From NCBI GenBank assembly GCA_020064725.1, contig JAGTWJ010000013.1, forward strand, positions 868,001 to 932,000: DNA of 64,000 nucleotides. Reading direction: 5' to 3'. Every line of letters begins with the position of its first letter. The first letter of the stretch is position 1. A model generated the notes under the pieces. That model saw only the letters and a list, made by a program, of their open reading frames with translations. It searched no databases and was not told the origin of the DNA. The stretch comes from Drechslerella dactyloides. Lineage: Eukaryota > Ascomycota > Orbiliomycetes > Orbiliales > Orbiliaceae. Below, in pieces: positions 11,660 through 21,881 of this stretch. The translations under genes were made by a program, and so were the position numbers.

Positions 11660-13347
11660 CTAGGAATACCACCCGCTGGCATTGATCGCCGCCACCTCTC
11701 GCTCCCGCATCGGGATAATGGTATCCTCAATCTTGAACGCATCAATCAGCTCGCGCCAAATATGCTTCTCCATCGGCATCACAATCTGCTTGCGCACGCA
11801 CCCCTGCTCGGCTGCTTCCTGAGCATTAGGCGGGGAGGCCGGCACCAGCCACAGCAGCCCGTCGTCATCCTCCATCATCCCGACGTATCCGTCGCGCACG
11901 AGGAAGGCAAGGTAGAACATGTTCTCGATCGTCTGGCTGTAGCTGTGCGGGTTTATCACAAAGCTGAAATAGTTGACCTGGTCCTCGCCCGTCTCGGCAA
12001 TGTACTTTTCGAGCGCATGTTCGACCACGCGCACGTTCTTAGTCGTGCTGTTTTCGTTCTGGGCGATCTGCTTCTCGTCCAGGTCGATCGGGCGGATGAA
12101 CTCCTCGGGCTTGCGGCGGACGACCCTCTTGCGCTCTTTCAGCAGCCGCTGGCGCTTCTGTATCGCCATGGGGCCGTACATGAAGTCCGACGGGCAGGCG
12201 CGCTTCATCGCGGGTGTGGCGATCTTCGCGCCGAGGTACGCCCAGTCGTGGCCGTCACCGCCGTCGCCAGGGCGCGATTTGGACATGAATTGGATGGTTT
12301 TGGCGATGAACTCGTCGATCTCAAGACCGGTGTTTGTCGTGCTGTTGCCGACTCTCTTCGCCTTCTCGGCTGCAAGCTTGCCAATCTCGACTTGGATCTT
12401 GCCGTCGACGACGGCGTCCGACGTCTGCTTGACGTCGCCAAACAGCTCGCTAGTCTTCTCGATGTAGTGGATGAGTCCCGTGTCGCCCGGCTTGAGAAAC
12501 TGGGCCTTGTTATCTGGGCGATGTCAGTATTCTTTCGTCATGACTAAGCATAAAAGCAACGGCTTGTAGAAGATGTATTACCTATCAATTCCCGCTGTAT
12601 GTCGTTGTAGGCCCCTTTGACCCGTCGACGCTCAGCCATGGATTGATCCGGGTCGTAGAACTGTGTTGCCGGCCGCTGCGTCGAGCTCGGGGCCTGCGAT
12701 TGAAGCGGTTGGCGGGGTGTTTGCGACGGGCCCGGGGTCTCCGACACCCGCGACTGCTGGGTGGGTTCTGGGGATGTCTCGACGTCGTGAGATGTGCTCG
12801 GCGTCGCTGGGTCTTCGTCGCCATGCTGGCCGTCGGGAGCGGGTGTCTCGGCGATTCTAGACGTAGCTCTGGACGATGTTCTCGAGGCTGCGACGGACGG
12901 AGCTCTGGACAACGTTCTCGACTGTCGCGATGTCTGCGACTTTGCAGTGCCAGCTCTGGATGCCTTTGATGCGGCCGGTTTGGACAGAGCTGACGCCCTG
13001 GACGATTTCGACATAGTCGGCATGTTGTCCGACGGGACGGTGTAGGGAGTCGCGCGAGCAGAGTGGGCGACGAGGCTTCGTTCCCGCTTGACGAGAGGAG
13101 AGGTGCGGCTACCACGCTGCCGTGGCTTCTGCGGCGTGTTTTCCTTGTCGGAGAAGGAATTGGAAGCACCGGCGGACCCGGGCGAGGAGGCGGAGGAGGA
13201 CGGGTCGTGGGAGCGTGGCGCGGGCGTGGAGGAAGGCTGGCGGTGACGACGAGGGGTGGGGTTGTAGTATAGGTCGTCTTCGTCGTCCTCGTCGACGATG
13301 GCGGCAGGCCCGCCGACGTAGGACGCCCGTACGACCTTGCGTGCCAT
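11660..13347 (-). CDS. nse4: SMC5/6 complex kleisin Nse4
   Basis: Nse4 is the kleisin that bridges the SMC5 and SMC6 heads and binds Nse1 and Nse3. The complex acts in the nucleus in homologous recombination and in resolving replication intermediates. Two exons, 12582-13347 and 11660-12513, join through an intron (donor GTAATA, branch TACTGAC, acceptor CAG) to give 539 residues. The first 225 or so residues are a Ser/Thr/Arg-rich disordered extension, longer than in yeast. The Nse4 N-terminal helical region starts around RRRVKGAYNDIQRELI. The C-terminal winged-helix domain contains VNYFSFVINPHSYSQTIENM and FYLAFLVRDGYVGM, which is diagnostic. An acidic patch (MMEDDDG) follows. The start ATG is at 13345-13347. 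Confidence 0.9.
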
Positions 13348-13998
13348 TGTTCTTTGGGACGTGGGCAGCAGCTTACTACTAGCAGCAGCTCAGGATATCC
13401 TCAAAGACGGGGCGGATCCTTCGCGGGGAGCTGGCGGGAGGCGGAGCTCGGCTGCAGCAGGCTTCCTTCTTCCTTTCTTTGTCCGTTCTTCTTTGAAGCG
13501 AAGCAGCCGTGCCGAGATGGTCGATGTTCTTTGTCCCAGCTGTCAGGTGAAGCTAGACGGGCAGGGATCTATGTCGTGGATGCAAGGCTGTCAACGTGGT
13601 GAAAGAAGGAAGGATCGCGACAGTCGACGTATGTAGGGGTAAGTAAACACAAAACAGCCAACGCCGCCAGAACGTCGAGATGTCCACGGACGGAGCTGGA
13701 AACAGCGTGCGATAAAAGGATACAAGGAGCCGTCCACCGCGACGTGAAAAGCACGAGAAGCACGGCGATGCAGGTCGAAAGGTGCGGAAATGATACGCTG
13801 GAGTCCGGAAGCGACGGCCGCAGGCGATGAGTCTTTGATTGCCCCTCGCCCGTCTCGCTTCCAAACGTCAACACGGTCCAAACGCCGGACGGCGTGTTCA
13901 CGCGTCGGGCCCGAACTAAACTTCATTCGTCCAATCTTATCAATCTAATCTACCCCGAGACTACCTATTAATCTACAGCCATGGATGCATGCATGCAT
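13348..13998. other. Intergenic, nse4 promoter region
   Basis: About 650 bp between the start of nse4 and the stop of the next minus-strand gene. I see no gene. It must hold the nse4 promoter; there is no clear TATA box. Confidence 0.4.
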
Positions 13999-14826
13999 CT
14001 AGGTCGATATGCCGATGACGGCCTTGAGGACTTCCTTGCCAATCTTCTCCTCCGCCTTGCGTTCCAGCAGCGCGTTGAGACTCAGGAACGCCATCTTCAC
14101 AAACTCCTCGCCGGGTCCCGTCTGCACTTCCATCTGCCCGACCTTGCTGCTCGTCATGCCCCCGTACGGCTCAAAGCTGGCCAGCTCCCGTCCGCTGCTG
14201 TCCAGCAGCCGATACGCGCCCTTCTCCCCGCCGGGCCGCCACTCGCAGTCCCGGCTGTCGGGCGCGACGAACCCGCTTCTGCTCCCCATGCTCTGGTTCT
14301 TCAGCTTCTGCTCGTTGTCGCCGACGCGGATGCTGGCCTTGCCCGTCGTCTCGGAGAGCTTGATGCCGCCTAGGAAGGCTCCATCCTTGCCGCCGTCATG
14401 CAGCTCGCGGTCCACGCCGGACTTTGGCTTGCCCGTCTTGTTCGAGTAGGCGGATGTGGGCGGGTAGCAGAGGACCCAGACGGTCTGTTCCGTGGAGGCA
14501 TCCGTGACGGTCACGGTCGAGCCGGATAGCGAGGAAGTAAGGTTGAAGGTTCTGGTGGCGGTGGGTGCTGCGGGTGCCGATTGGGGCGCTGAATTCCCAT
14601 GGTAGCCACTCTGCGCCGGCGCATGCTGAGGTTGGTTCCCATAGTACGCATTCATGGGAGGAGGGTTTCCATACTGCGGTCCCGCGGCCGGAGGGTTATT
14701 GTAGTGGTTATTCGGAGGCGGCGCCTGGGCGGGAGGATAGCCGTATTGCGGATTGGGAGGCGCCGGCTGCGAACTGCCGCCCAGAGCCTTCTGCTCAATC
14801 TTATTGAGAAACGACGTCAACGACAT
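13999..14826 (-). CDS. Conserved-looking unknown protein with Pro/Tyr-rich N-terminus
   Basis: An intronless 275-residue protein. It begins MSLTSFLNKIEQKALGG, a possible amphipathic helix. Residues of about 20-85 are a Pro/Gln/Asn/Tyr-rich linker with repeated PQYGxPP motifs. The folded part (about 90-260) is rich in beta-strand-like alternation, with segments such as RTFNLTSSLSGSTVTV, TVWVLCYPP and KASIRVGDNEQKL, and it ends in a helical tail (MAFLSLNALLERKAEEKIGKEVLKAV). The folded region loosely resembles tubby/scramblase-like beta-barrels, but I cannot confirm this. There is no signal peptide or membrane segment, so it is probably cytosolic. Function is unknown. The ATG is at 14824-14826. 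Confidence 0.8.
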   Translation of the reverse strand: MSLTSFLNKIEQKALGGSSQPAPPNPQYGYPPAQAPPPNNHYNNPPAAGPQYGNPPPMNAYYGNQPQHAPAQSGYHGNSAPQSAPAAPTATRTFNLTSSLSGSTVTVTDASTEQTVWVLCYPPTSAYSNKTGKPKSGVDRELHDGGKDGAFLGGIKLSETTGKASIRVGDNEQKLKNQSMGSRSGFVAPDSRDCEWRPGGEKGAYRLLDSSGRELASFEPYGGMTSSKVGQMEVQTGPGEEFVKMAFLSLNALLERKAEEKIGKEVLKAVIGIST

Positions 14827-15593
14827 TTTAGCGTGATATAATCAGTATCCAAGGTAAGCGGTGTATAATCGATAATCTTCTATCCGATGATATATATGTC
14901 CTGGAATTCGAATCGTATCCTGCCATCCGGAAAGCGGTTATGCGACCCATTATATACATCTCCCATTCATATTCCAACAGCCAGTCCAATGTATAAGCAA
15001 GCAAGATCGATAGATTGCGTGCCATCTTACGCCCAGAGAGCCGCCGAGACTCCAACGATCCGGATATACAGCCACCGCGCGATCACCACCAGACTGCCGC
15101 CTCAGCAATCAACCCAACTGCCGACTCTAACATCATAACTAAATAGTACCGTAGTTACGCACATGTCCGTCCGTAGCCTGATATATTATATAATACTGCG
15201 GTGTCGAGGTTGCACGGTTGCGTACAAGTGCCCAAGCTTCCAAGACCCTGCGGGCACTGGCTCGGTTCCCCGACGGGAAATTCAAAGACCGATGATGTCA
15301 GCGTAACATCTTACCACGGCGTAGCCAAATACAAGGCTGAACGCAACCTCGATGTAGTATACGTCAAATCAGTACTATGCTATTCAGATTGAGCCTCGAT
15401 CGCCAGTTACAGCTACTATATTACTCAATTCGATTCTTGGACGTGAAGACAACAGGCACTAATTCAAGATCCGCCAATCAAGTGACATCGTCTACTTATT
15501 AATAATCAATTCCCATGCCATATATACTTATGCATCTGCTGCCGTCCAAATCCACAAGTAAAAACGAAAACTCCAAAAGGGATACTACCAACA
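14827..15593. other. Intergenic
   Basis: About 770 bp of AT-rich sequence between two minus-strand genes. I see no gene in it. Confidence 0.4.
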
Positions 15594-16424
15594 TCATACA
15601 TCTCGCCACCAAGTATCCTCGATATCACGCTGCATAAGCCTCAAAACACTAAACCGAAACAGCCCCTCAACGACCCTCTCCGCCTCATCCAGCGCCTCAA
15701 CCCCAACCTGCAACCGCCACTCCACCCCGCGCAGAACCGTCCCAGTAAACTCATCCGCCCGATCACCCCCCAACGGCGGCTGCTTCTCCAAAAACCTCAC
15801 GCCCGCCTCCACCAGCTGCCGCACCGTCACCGTCCTCCACCCGTTGAACTTGAAGAAATTCCAGCGAATCCGCGTCCGCACTTTCGTCTCGCCCGGTTCG
15901 CGGTAGTGCACCGCTACCCCGCTGTGCGGGTTCTCCCGCCGGCACTGCGCGTGCTGCACCATGCCTTGCGCCCACTGGCTCGCGTAGCGGGAGCGCGGCG
16001 TGAAGGCTATGACGGCGGGGTACGGCGAGCAGACGACCTCGTCCAGCAGCGGGCTCCGCGTTATATCCGGGCCTTCCGTAGTATCGTATTTGCTTGTAGC
16101 ATCTACGAGGAAGAAACGCTGAATGACGCCGTCGAGAACCGTGGCTTGTAACTTTATGCTGTCGCGCGGCTTGAGCAGCTTGTGCACGCCGAGGCCGTCG
16201 CGGGTGTTCTCGTAGACGTGCAGCGAGTACCGTGATTTCAAGAGCAGCTTTTCGGACAGCAGGAGCGTGTGCCAGAGGGTGCATGTTTGCAGCGCGTAAA
16301 CCTGGTCGCAGGCGTCGAGGTGGGAGAGGATTTGTATCTGGATTTCAGTCGGCAGGTGGAGGAGGTGGAGATGCTGCTTTTTCTGCGGCAGCAACGGCCG
16401 GTCTCTGGGCTCGATTCCGGGCAT
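15594..16424 (-). CDS. F-box protein
   Basis: A 276-residue, intronless protein. An F-box lies near residues 20-60, with the typical start LLHLPTEIQIQILSHLDACD followed by CTLWHTLLLSEKLL. It would bind Skp1 and present a substrate to an SCF ubiquitin ligase. The C-terminal 200 residues are a fungal-type region (WNFFKFNGWRTVTVRQLVEAG) without LRR, WD40 or Kelch repeats, so the substrate cannot be guessed. I chose the ATG at 16422-16424 (MPGIEPRDRP). The frame stays open to 16616 but has no other ATG upstream. The C-terminus has a tryptophan pair (TWWRDV). Confidence 0.8.
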   Translation of the reverse strand: MPGIEPRDRPLLPQKKQHLHLLHLPTEIQIQILSHLDACDQVYALQTCTLWHTLLLSEKLLLKSRYSLHVYENTRDGLGVHKLLKPRDSIKLQATVLDGVIQRFFLVDATSKYDTTEGPDITRSPLLDEVVCSPYPAVIAFTPRSRYASQWAQGMVQHAQCRRENPHSGVAVHYREPGETKVRTRIRWNFFKFNGWRTVTVRQLVEAGVRFLEKQPPLGGDRADEFTGTVLRGVEWRLQVGVEALDEAERVVEGLFRFSVLRLMQRDIEDTWWRDV

Positions 16425-16865
16425 TGTGATGTGCTTTCTCGTCGTCCGCAGGAGCGAAGTGTAGTAAAGGTGAGGTGGATGACGAGTAAATGTGTAAGCT
16501 ATTTTGAGTTCTTGATCCTGCCTCCATGACCAGCCTTCCGTTGACTGGTTGCGTATGCGCCGTCTTGCAGTTGCGTGATGCGTTGGCAACGCAGGCGTCG
16601 TTGCATTTCCACTCACCCCAGCTTATACCCTGGACTCCGAGTCGGTTAGCATATCGTCGAGCTGAATATAGCAGTGTGCACATGCTGCTATGAGCCTGCA
16701 ACGGCCCATCTCAGGGCAGCATGCCTCTTGACAGTCGTCTGCATGGCCAGTAGCTTCGGTCCGGCGGACCATAGCTAGCACCCCCGACGAGAGCTGCGAG
16801 CACCTGGTACAGACTTGTTATATCATGTCTGATCCGTGATGTCGCCGGCCGATGCAGCCGACATA
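16425..16865. other. Intergenic
   Basis: About 440 bp between the F-box gene's start and the next minus-strand stop. No gene is seen. Confidence 0.4.
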
Positions 16866-17689
16866 TTAATTAAAGAGGTCTGAAAACTCCAGTAGCGCAT
16901 CGTCCTCAGATCTGAAGGCCTCCATGGCCGCGCGAGCGTCTTCCTCAAACTCGAGGCTGGCGTCGATATCCATCTTTGCCGGTGTCGTCTCGGGCTGCTT
17001 TGGCGCTGTTGGCTCAGCTGCAGTTGCATCCTCGCCCGTATTCGCGAATCCGAATCCAAAGTCAAAGTCGAATTCGAACGGGCTGGCGCCGCCGCCGCCG
17101 CCGGCAGACGATAAAAGAGACCCGAGATCAAGAGTACCCTGCTCGGGAACGTCCAGTGCCGGCTCCGGCAATACCGGCGGCATGCTCCAGTCGACCGCCG
17201 CCAGCGTCAAGCCCGGAATTTGAATAGGTGCATCCGATGCCACGGAAGCTTGCGCTTGCGCTTGCACATCCGAAGGCTCATCGATATCCTCCCGCAAGAA
17301 GGACCCAGCCTGAACATGCTGTTCCAGCAGGCGGATGAGCTCTCCCGGCGATATCCCGTAAATGTTGCAGATGAGCCCCGTTGTCTTGCGAAACCGCTCC
17401 TCCATGATGCCCCGTACCCTCCACGACTCGCGCAGGGTGCTGAAGACGCTGTTCTCGCGGAAGGTGTTTATGAACTTGATGTAGAACTCGGGGGACTCCT
17501 GCCATTTCGCCGCGTCGGTGCGAGCCTACATATATATTATAATCGTGAGTGGTACAGCTCATTCCAGAATGCGTATATACTAGCACCAAAGCTCCCGACG
17601 GACGAGGCGATGCGATATAGATGTGGGATGTGGTAAGAGGCGGGTATACGTACCATCTTTGCCATCCGTACAGCCTGTGTTTTATACAT
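16866..17689 (-). CDS. Unknown two-exon protein with acidic C-terminus
   Basis: Exon 2 (16866-17525) is preceded by an intron with donor GTACGT at 17653 and acceptor GTAG at 17526-17527. Exon 1 runs from an ATG at 17689 (MYKTQAVRMAKM) or from the in-frame ATG at 17665, giving 231 or 223 residues. The N-terminal 85 residues are basic and helical with strongly protein-like motifs: DAAKWQESPEFYIKFINTFREN, cut here into DAAKWQESPEFY and IKFINTFREN, then STLRESWRVRG and FRKTTGLICNIYGISPGEL. After that come a Gln/Ala linker, a Gly run, an FEFDFDFGFGF segment and an acidic end (EFEEDARAAMEAFRSEDD). The acidic, aromatic tail looks like a transactivation-type region, but this is only inference. I do not recognise the family, and further upstream exons are possible. 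Confidence 0.65.
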
Positions 17690-17946
17690 AGAGTGCAGCG
17701 TATATATTCCGTCGTCCGGTTGATCAGATCTTTAGCTAGAAGGTGCGATGTATACTAGCTCATTGTGCGGACTGATTATTGTGGGGTTAAATATTAATAT
17801 TATATGGCCAGATATGACTTGCGGCATATCCGCTGATGCTCTACGTGTATCTTATCGAATAGTATTAGATATATCTCTCGTATGGGCGCATCCGCGATTT
17901 GTATGTACGAGTCGACGGCGTGCACACACATGGCATCCACGAGATA

Positions 17947-18273
17947 TCAAACAAACACCTCGCTTTCCTCTTGGTTTTTGGTCTTTGAGCTCGCTCTCCT
18001 TGTTAACTTGCGGGCTGTCAACCACGCTTCAGGCTCTTCCGTCCAGATAAGCTCTTCATCCTGTCGTTCAGCAGCGGTGTCTCGATCTCCAGGAGACCGA
18101 TGGGTTGAAATAGGCGGATTCTGTGTTATGACGTTGCGCATGCGAGTCGCCATCTCTTGATAACATTTCAACATTGGCGTCTTTAACCAGAGGGTGTATC
18201 TGGGGGCGCCGGGCTCGTGTATATATTCTCGTGCGGCTTCGAGGTCACCTTTGCCGGCAGTATGGTTGGAGCG
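17947..18273 (-). CDS. Possible terminal exon of an unrecognised gene (partial)
   Basis: A minus-strand frame of 108 codons runs from a plausible acceptor (TAG at 18274-18276) to a TGA at 17947. It begins RSNHTAGKGDLEAAREY and continues IHEPGAPRYTLWLKTPMLKCYQEMATRMRN, split here as IHEPGAPRYTLWLKTP and MLKCYQEMATRMRN. The tail is hydrophilic (RQDEELIWTEEPEAWLTARK). The composition looks coding. Upstream an open segment near 18350-18395 could be another exon, but I find no start codon with a good context. It may be the remnant of a decayed gene or the end of a poorly resolved one. An in-frame ATG at 18174 would give a 75-residue protein instead. Confidence 0.35.
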   Translation of the reverse strand, partial: RSNHTAGKGDLEAAREYIHEPGAPRYTLWLKTPMLKCYQEMATRMRNVITQNPPISTHRSPGDRDTAAERQDEELIWTEEPEAWLTARKLTRRASSKTKNQEESEVFV

Positions 18274-18698
18274 CTACCGATCATCCGCCATGTGAGTGTA
18301 CTCCGATCGTCCATGTACAGCTACCTTATCTCTGGCGCCGTATACCTCCAGCAGAAGGATGTGCCTCTTGTGCTTCAACCAGAAAATCAGCTTGCACCAC
18401 AAAATGTAAATATACAACCTATACAATTGGACGAATATCCGAATCAGAATTCCTCATTTGCAGAGAGACATGTACGGAACTATATTTCCCAGCTCCACAT
18501 GTTTCCCATACCACAATCAACTACATCACGAAGGAAAAAAGCGATCTCTCTTCTGAGAAACTAGATTGAAGCTTAAATATCTACAAAAGAAACCCTTATA
18601 TTCTCCAACCCCCGACGAATCAAGTCACCGGTAATGTATATAGAGTATTGGTATCAATCACTCAACAAAAACAATCAACTGCAACAATAGATTGATAT
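18274..18698. other. Intergenic / possible 5' part of the orphan exon's gene
   Basis: AT-rich sequence without a resolved gene. It may hold the 5' exons of the frame ending at 17947 and the 3' UTR of the lectin-like gene. Confidence 0.35.
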
Positions 18699-20048
18699 CT
18701 AATGAGGCCTCTGAGATAGTCTGCCTCCACGAATCCGAGCACCCAGCCCGAGACCGTTACCGGCCCTATTACCGTTACCGTTGCCGTTGCCGTTGCCGTT
18801 ACCAGCACCTCGGCATCCGCGACGTCCACGTCGCCCACCGCGACACCGACGGCCTCCGTTTCCGTTGCCATTTCCGTTCCCGTTTCCGGCACCACGGGTG
18901 GGAGCGGCGGTAGCAGTAGCGGTTGGCGCCGCGTCCGTGGCGTCGGGCACTTCGGTGGCGATGGGGTCGGCCGTGGCAGTGGGGTCTACGTCGACGACAT
19001 CTGTGCTGTCGGGTGGGGCAATCGTGGCGAAGCCGTCAGGGAGCGTGAGAGTGGCTGTCCCGTTGAGAGTGGCCGTCGCGTTTGAAGGCGGTGGGATAGC
19101 GGTGGCAATTGGCGCATCGGTGGTCTCGACTGGCGCTGGAAGGTCAATAGTGTTACTCGGGTCTGGCGTCGGTTCAGCACCGGTGTCGTCGTCGTTGCCA
19201 GTGTCAGTATCGGTGTCGGTGTCAGTGTCGGTATCGGTGTTCCCGTCAGCTGGATCAGTTTCGGTGTCTCCACCAGCTGGGTCGGTTCCAGTGTTTCCGC
19301 CAGCTGCAGCGCCGCCAAATGTAAACTGCTGAGTAGGATCAGCGGCATCGCAAGGCGCCGGGTTCAGTCTCGCGCCGGAGGACGTCAAGCATGTTCCCTG
19401 CTCGTTCTGCGGCTGGAAGGACAGCGGGCCGGCGGTGACAGTGCCAAATGCGAACAACTGCGAGTTTGTCACGGTGCCTTCACCGGCTGCACGGCCGCCG
19501 CAGGAGAAAATGTTGACCTGGTCGCCGGCTGCACGGCGGGGATCAAAGTTGAAACACCCTTGCGTCTATCAATCGGTCACTATCAGCACGTGTCTCCACA
19601 ATTATCCACGGAGAGATATATCTTTAACATACCAAAGCGCTAACAATCAGCATGGTGCCTGGCTGATCGTTGTGTTTCCCAGCGGTAATGACATCAAACT
19701 TCTCCCCGTCGCTCCCGTCGCAGTCTTTGACTTGGATCGGGAGCAGGTTTGCTCGAAAGTCGCCGGAAAGCTCGTCGATAAAGAGACATTTGCCATCGCC
19801 AGTCTATGTCCCCAATATACGTTAGCGCCCAATGCCCTGCTCAAACACTTCGAAACGACGTTACACAATATACATACGGTTATGGTAACGCTGGAGAAGG
19901 CGCGAGTGGCAGTATCATCCCGCTGATGGGCCTCTTCGGTAGCAGCCTGGTTCAGCTCCGTGACCACCCTGCGTACCAGCGATGGATGTGCCGAGGTAAT
20001 CGCGGCCGAGGCGCTCAAAGCGAACAAGTAGAACGACTTGGAATGCAT
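18699..20048 (-). CDS. Secreted beta-trefoil (ricin-B-like) lectin-fold protein with low-complexity tail
   Basis: Exons 19878-20048, 19633-19803 and 18699-19565 give 402 residues. Exons 1 and 2 are both exactly 57 codons, and all introns are phase 0. Residues 1-20 are a signal peptide (MHSKSFYLFALSASAAITSA). Residues of about 55-180 look like the beta-trefoil lectin-like domain common in fungal secreted proteins: GDGKCLFIDELSGDFRANL, then TQGCFNFDPRRAAGDQVN, FSCGGRAAGEG and NSQLFAF. The rest is low complexity: a TD-dipeptide run, a Thr/Ala/Pro-rich stretch likely to be O-glycosylated, and two Gly-Asn runs flanking a cationic Cys-containing core (GGRRCRGGRRGRRGCRG). It probably binds cell-wall or external glycans, but the ligand is not evident. 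There is no GPI signal. I chose the ATG at 20046-20048 because the upstream open frame lacks another ATG. Confidence 0.82.
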
Positions 20049-20317
20049 CTTTGATGGAAACTTTTGTGACGGAAACTGCACAATGCAACGGACGGACTGA
20101 TATCAAAAATTGAGAAGGAGCGAAATGTCAAGTGAATGAACAAATGGAACCAGTCCAGAAACCAATATGGTGATAACACAAGATATAGAGAATGGACGGA
20201 GAAAAGAAGACCTCACAGAGGTATCGAAGAATGCAAAATGCAAGTAGCTGGTGACCGATAAACCTGATCGTGAGGAAAGAGGGAAAAAAACTCCAATCTT
20301 CACCGGGAGCATTGCAG

Positions 20318-20325
20318 ATTATATA
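20318..20325 (-). promoter_or_regulatory. TATA box of the lectin-like gene
   Basis: The minus strand reads TATATAAT about 270 bp before the ATG at 20048. Spacing resembles the other two secreted-protein genes. Confidence 0.4.
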
Positions 20326-20329
20326 CGCC

Positions 20330-21881
20330 ATATCCACATCCCGGGTCCATCAGGTCAGTGGCAATACCATACCAATTGACCAAAATCCACTCCGCTGCGA
20401 TATTACCTGCGTCCCTAGCTAATTAGCTATACGGAGCAGACCCATGAGCTATACCGACGCAAGTATAACCAGCAGCGCACGTTACTCGTCAAAGATTGCC
20501 TTGGCCGCCGCAGCCAGAAACTGCCGCCGTTTCCCCTTTCCCGAATATCGAATCCGGATCCAGCAGGCATGGCATTTCAGATCTCCTGATACCAGCTTGG
20601 CCGTGCCCCTTGCGCTTCCTGGAGAACTGCCACGAGCCACTAGCAAGTCGTCACGACACGCCATTCTCGTACGAATACCTGCATCCAGAAAGAAAAAATC
20701 AATCAAATCCGATCGATCTCGAACGTTGACATGACGGTCGACCGGGGTGCACCTGAGCGTTTGATCGCGCGCAGGGCATCGTGAGCATGCACTGGGCCGT
20801 GAAACGTGCGGATCAAGCGATAGAGTGGCCGCACCTCCCAATGCACGCGTCCCTTGTTGCTTGCGATTCGATTTCGGCGCTGGTTGGCCGCTATCAACTT
20901 CACGTTTGTGACGTTTCACAGGCGCAAGCGTTTGGAGCAGGGATCGTTTCATGCGAGGACCGGGCCCCGGGACGGGGTTTCAGCGGGTTTCAGCGACATT
21001 GGCAGCTACCGGGACGGCATATAGGAGATACCGATACGATATCGCAATTTAATCGATCAGGAGAAACGGCAGCCGCTAAGGAGAGAGATGAAATTGATGC
21101 TTAGGGAGAGCAATCGCCTGGGCGTCTGGTGTCATGGTGCCAATGGTTTGTTGGATTTGTCCTCGTTCAACACAAACGATTGGCCAGCAGTGTGGCGGAC
21201 GAACGCAGACGCAGACGCACAAGTGGAACAGGTCTCGAGACACCCGGTGTAGCAAAGCATCCAGCGACGCGCACAAAGCACGATAAAGATACGCCAGCGG
21301 GCTCGACCCGGGAATAAGAGGATCCGTTACCATGTTTTAAAACTCTCTCCCGCCGAATTCGTCTGGAAATATTATAATACAATCCTTATGATATATACGC
21401 TCACCTACGTTCTGGAAAACTATACGTAGCGTTCGAGAATGATTGTAGGAATTTCGGAGAAACTCTAATAGTACTTATTCATGAGTTGCCATTGCTGTGC
21501 CCAATCTGCCTATTACCTACTTAGGGACTACCATGGTTTGTCGGTCCTCACTCAATATTTCAGGTGAGCTACGTTATGATGGATTATAGTTATTATATCA
21601 GTCCTCTCACTGCCTGCGGTGGTGTGGTTGAACAGCCACCCCTCACACAGCGATGTATATTTACCGCCTATAGTACTCTCTACGATCATAACCAAAGAAA
21701 CGCCCATGCCATATAAACTACAATGCATAGTCTCCGCTCACACAATTTCAACCCCAATAACATCTATGCGAATGCCACCCGCCATGCAAACAGAGTCCCC
21801 GACTGGTACATGTAATCTATCGGGTATCGCCTCCAGATGCCATGCATGCATACAGAATTCTTTTGTTGCCTCCTCCCTCCC
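20330..21881. other. Intergenic
   Basis: About 1.55 kb without a supportable gene. The 156-codon minus-strand frame at 20482-20952 has no recognisable features. Confidence 0.4.

Noticed and set aside
11762..12547. 261-codon plus-strand frame
   Set aside because: Antisense shadow of the Nse4 coding exon.
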